A DNA stretch of 64,000 nucleotides from Sphingomonas sp. S-NIH.Pt15_0812 (lineage in GTDB: Bacteria; Pseudomonadota; Alphaproteobacteria; Sphingomonadales; Sphingomonadaceae), in NCBI RefSeq assembly GCF_003951315.1, contig NZ_QLJH01000010.1:62001-126000 (forward strand), given 5' to 3'. Below, in pieces: positions 62,906-64,000 of the stretch; the stretch's first letter is position 1, and every line of letters begins with the position of its first letter. The notes under the pieces were generated by a model. That model saw only the letters and a program-made list of their open reading frames with translations. It was not told where the DNA came from and did not search any database. The position numbers and the translations under genes are program-made.

Positions 62906-64000
62906 ATGACCTATCAGGACCCGCGCGCCTTCCTCTATCGCGAACTCTCGCCCGAGACGGCGCAGCGCCTTACCAGCGACGCGCTCGGCCGTGCCGATGA
63001 TGGCGAACTCTATCTGCAATATCGCAAGTCGGAGGCGTTCGGCTTCGACGACGGCCGGCTGAAGACCGCCTCCTACGATACCAATGCCGGCTTCGGCCTA
63101 CGCGCCGTGTCGGGCGAGACGACCGCCTTCGCCCATGCCAATGAGCTGACCGAGGCGGCGATCCGTCGCGCCGGGCAGACCATGGCGCTGATCGATCCCT
63201 CCGCCGCCGCCCGGTCCGCCGCGCCGGCCGGCACCAACCGGCATCTCTACACCGATGCCGACCCGCTCGACCTGGTGCCCTTCGCCGACAAGGTGAATCT
63301 GTGCCAGACGATCGACGCGGCGGCGCGGGCGCGCGATCCGCGCGTGGCGCAGGTGTCGGTATCGCTGTCCGGCTCCTGGGGCGTGGTGGAGATCGTCCGC
63401 GCCGACGGCTTCGTCGCCACCGATGTGCGGCCGCTGGTGCGGCTCAACATCCAGATCGTGGTCGAGCAGAATGGCCGGCGCGAGACGGGCAGCTTCGGCA
63501 TCGGCGGCCGCTATCTCTACGACCGGCTGTTCGACGCGGCGACGTGGAACCGGGGCATCGACGAGGCGCTGGCCCAGGCGCTGGTCAATCTGGACGCGGT
63601 GGCCGCGCCGGCCGGCGAGATGACCGTGCTGCTCGGGCCGGGCTGGCCGGGCATCCTGCTGCACGAGGCGATCGGCCACGGGCTGGAGGGCGACTTCAAC
63701 CGCAAGGGCACCTCCGCCTTTTCCGGCCGGCTCGGCGAGCGGGTCGCGGCGCCCGGCGTCACGGTGGTCGATGACGGGTCGCTGGCCGACCGGCGCGGCT
63801 CGCTGTCGATCGACGACGAGGGCACGCCGACGCGCGAGACGGTGCTGATCGAGGACGGCATCCTCAAGGGCTATATGCAGGACCGGCTCAACGCGCGGCT
63901 GATGGGCATGGACGCCACCGGCAACGGTCGGCGCGAAAGCTTCGCCCATGCGCCGATGCCGCGCATGACCAACACCTTCATGAAGGGCCGGCAGGACGAT
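62906..64000 (+). CDS. tldD: Metalloprotease TldD, 5' part (runs off the window)
   Basis: TldD forms a heterodimeric zinc peptidase with TldE/PmbA that degrades unfolded peptides and processes some modified peptides. The visible 365 residues start MTYQDPRAFLYRELSPETAQ and include LYLQYRKSEAFGFDDGRLK and the zinc motif LLHEAIGHGLEGDFNRKGTS (HExxxH). The last visible part is FAHAPMPRMTNTFMKGRQD. The reading frame is open to the final base, so about 110 residues lie beyond the window. tldE is not visible. Confidence 0.95.
   Translation, partial: MTYQDPRAFLYRELSPETAQRLTSDALGRADDGELYLQYRKSEAFGFDDGRLKTASYDTNAGFGLRAVSGETTAFAHANELTEAAIRRAGQTMALIDPSAAARSAAPAGTNRHLYTDADPLDLVPFADKVNLCQTIDAAARARDPRVAQVSVSLSGSWGVVEIVRADGFVATDVRPLVRLNIQIVVEQNGRRETGSFGIGGRYLYDRLFDAATWNRGIDEALAQALVNLDAVAAPAGEMTVLLGPGWPGILLHEAIGHGLEGDFNRKGTSAFSGRLGERVAAPGVTVVDDGSLADRRGSLSIDDEGTPTRETVLIEDGILKGYMQDRLNARLMGMDATGNGRRESFAHAPMPRMTNTFMKGRQDD

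Overview
The window is high-GC alphaproteobacterial chromosome, most likely from Sphingomonas or a close relative (order Sphingomonadales). Support: a PEPxxWA-type sorting tail, TonB-dependent receptor and tryptophan-halogenase-like neighbours, hemC-hemD followed by a mitofilin-like gene, an rsmB-rpe-heparinase-purH gene order, and dispersed paired REP hairpins with a GCGAAGGC tip. There is no rRNA, CRISPR array, insertion sequence or prophage. One tRNA gene (Gln, CUG) is present.

Region 1 (1-4.8 kb): lolA lies downstream of ftsK on the minus strand, and ubiH diverges from ftsK. REP-type hairpin pairs sit in the gaps.

Region 2 (4.9-26.6 kb) is the centre of the window: a nearly complete aerobic (late cobalt insertion) cobalamin pathway in three co-directional blocks. 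A plus-strand block encodes cobD-cbiB-cobQ. A minus-strand block behind a short B12-box leader encodes cbtB-cbtA (cobalt uptake), cobO, a DUF1636 protein, cobT, cobC and cobS. A second minus-strand block behind a full-length cobalamin riboswitch encodes cobW-cobN-cobG-cobH-cobI-cobJ, then cobL-cobE-cobM-cobB-cobF. Two plus-strand genes lie inside this minus-strand array: cobK, which exactly fills the space between cobJ and cobL, and a histidine-phosphatase-like gene that has lost its catalytic RHG motif. Most neighbours overlap by 1-4 nt, so translational coupling is likely. Genes for uroporphyrinogen III methylation (cobA), cobinamide kinase (cobP/cobU), a corrin reductase and the chelatase partners CobS/CobT are not in the window.

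Region 3 (26.8-32.2 kb) holds a PEP-CTERM protein, two small unknown proteins, a YdfG-like dehydrogenase, a large FAD protein, and a minus-strand set of four small genes: a LuxR-type regulator with a C-terminal membrane helix, a helical unknown protein, a membrane protein and a MarR-like regulator.

Region 4 (32.3-38.0 kb): a TonB-dependent receptor (TTG start, clear terminator) diverges from a DUF2490 outer-membrane protein and a tryptophan-halogenase-family flavoprotein whose catalytic lysine is arginine.

Region 5 (38.1-64 kb) is housekeeping: tRNA-Gln, ppx/gppA, rlmE, hemC-hemD-mitofilin-like, tsaD-gpsA, an AsmA protein, an SdhAF4-like small protein, rsmB-rpe-heparinase, purH, a lipoprotein, a flippase, polA, a class A beta-lactamase-like lipoprotein, nadB, an ABC ATPase, a zinc-finger protein, ung and the 5' part of tldD, which runs off the end.

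All identifications come from reading motifs, lengths and context by eye. No database search was run.
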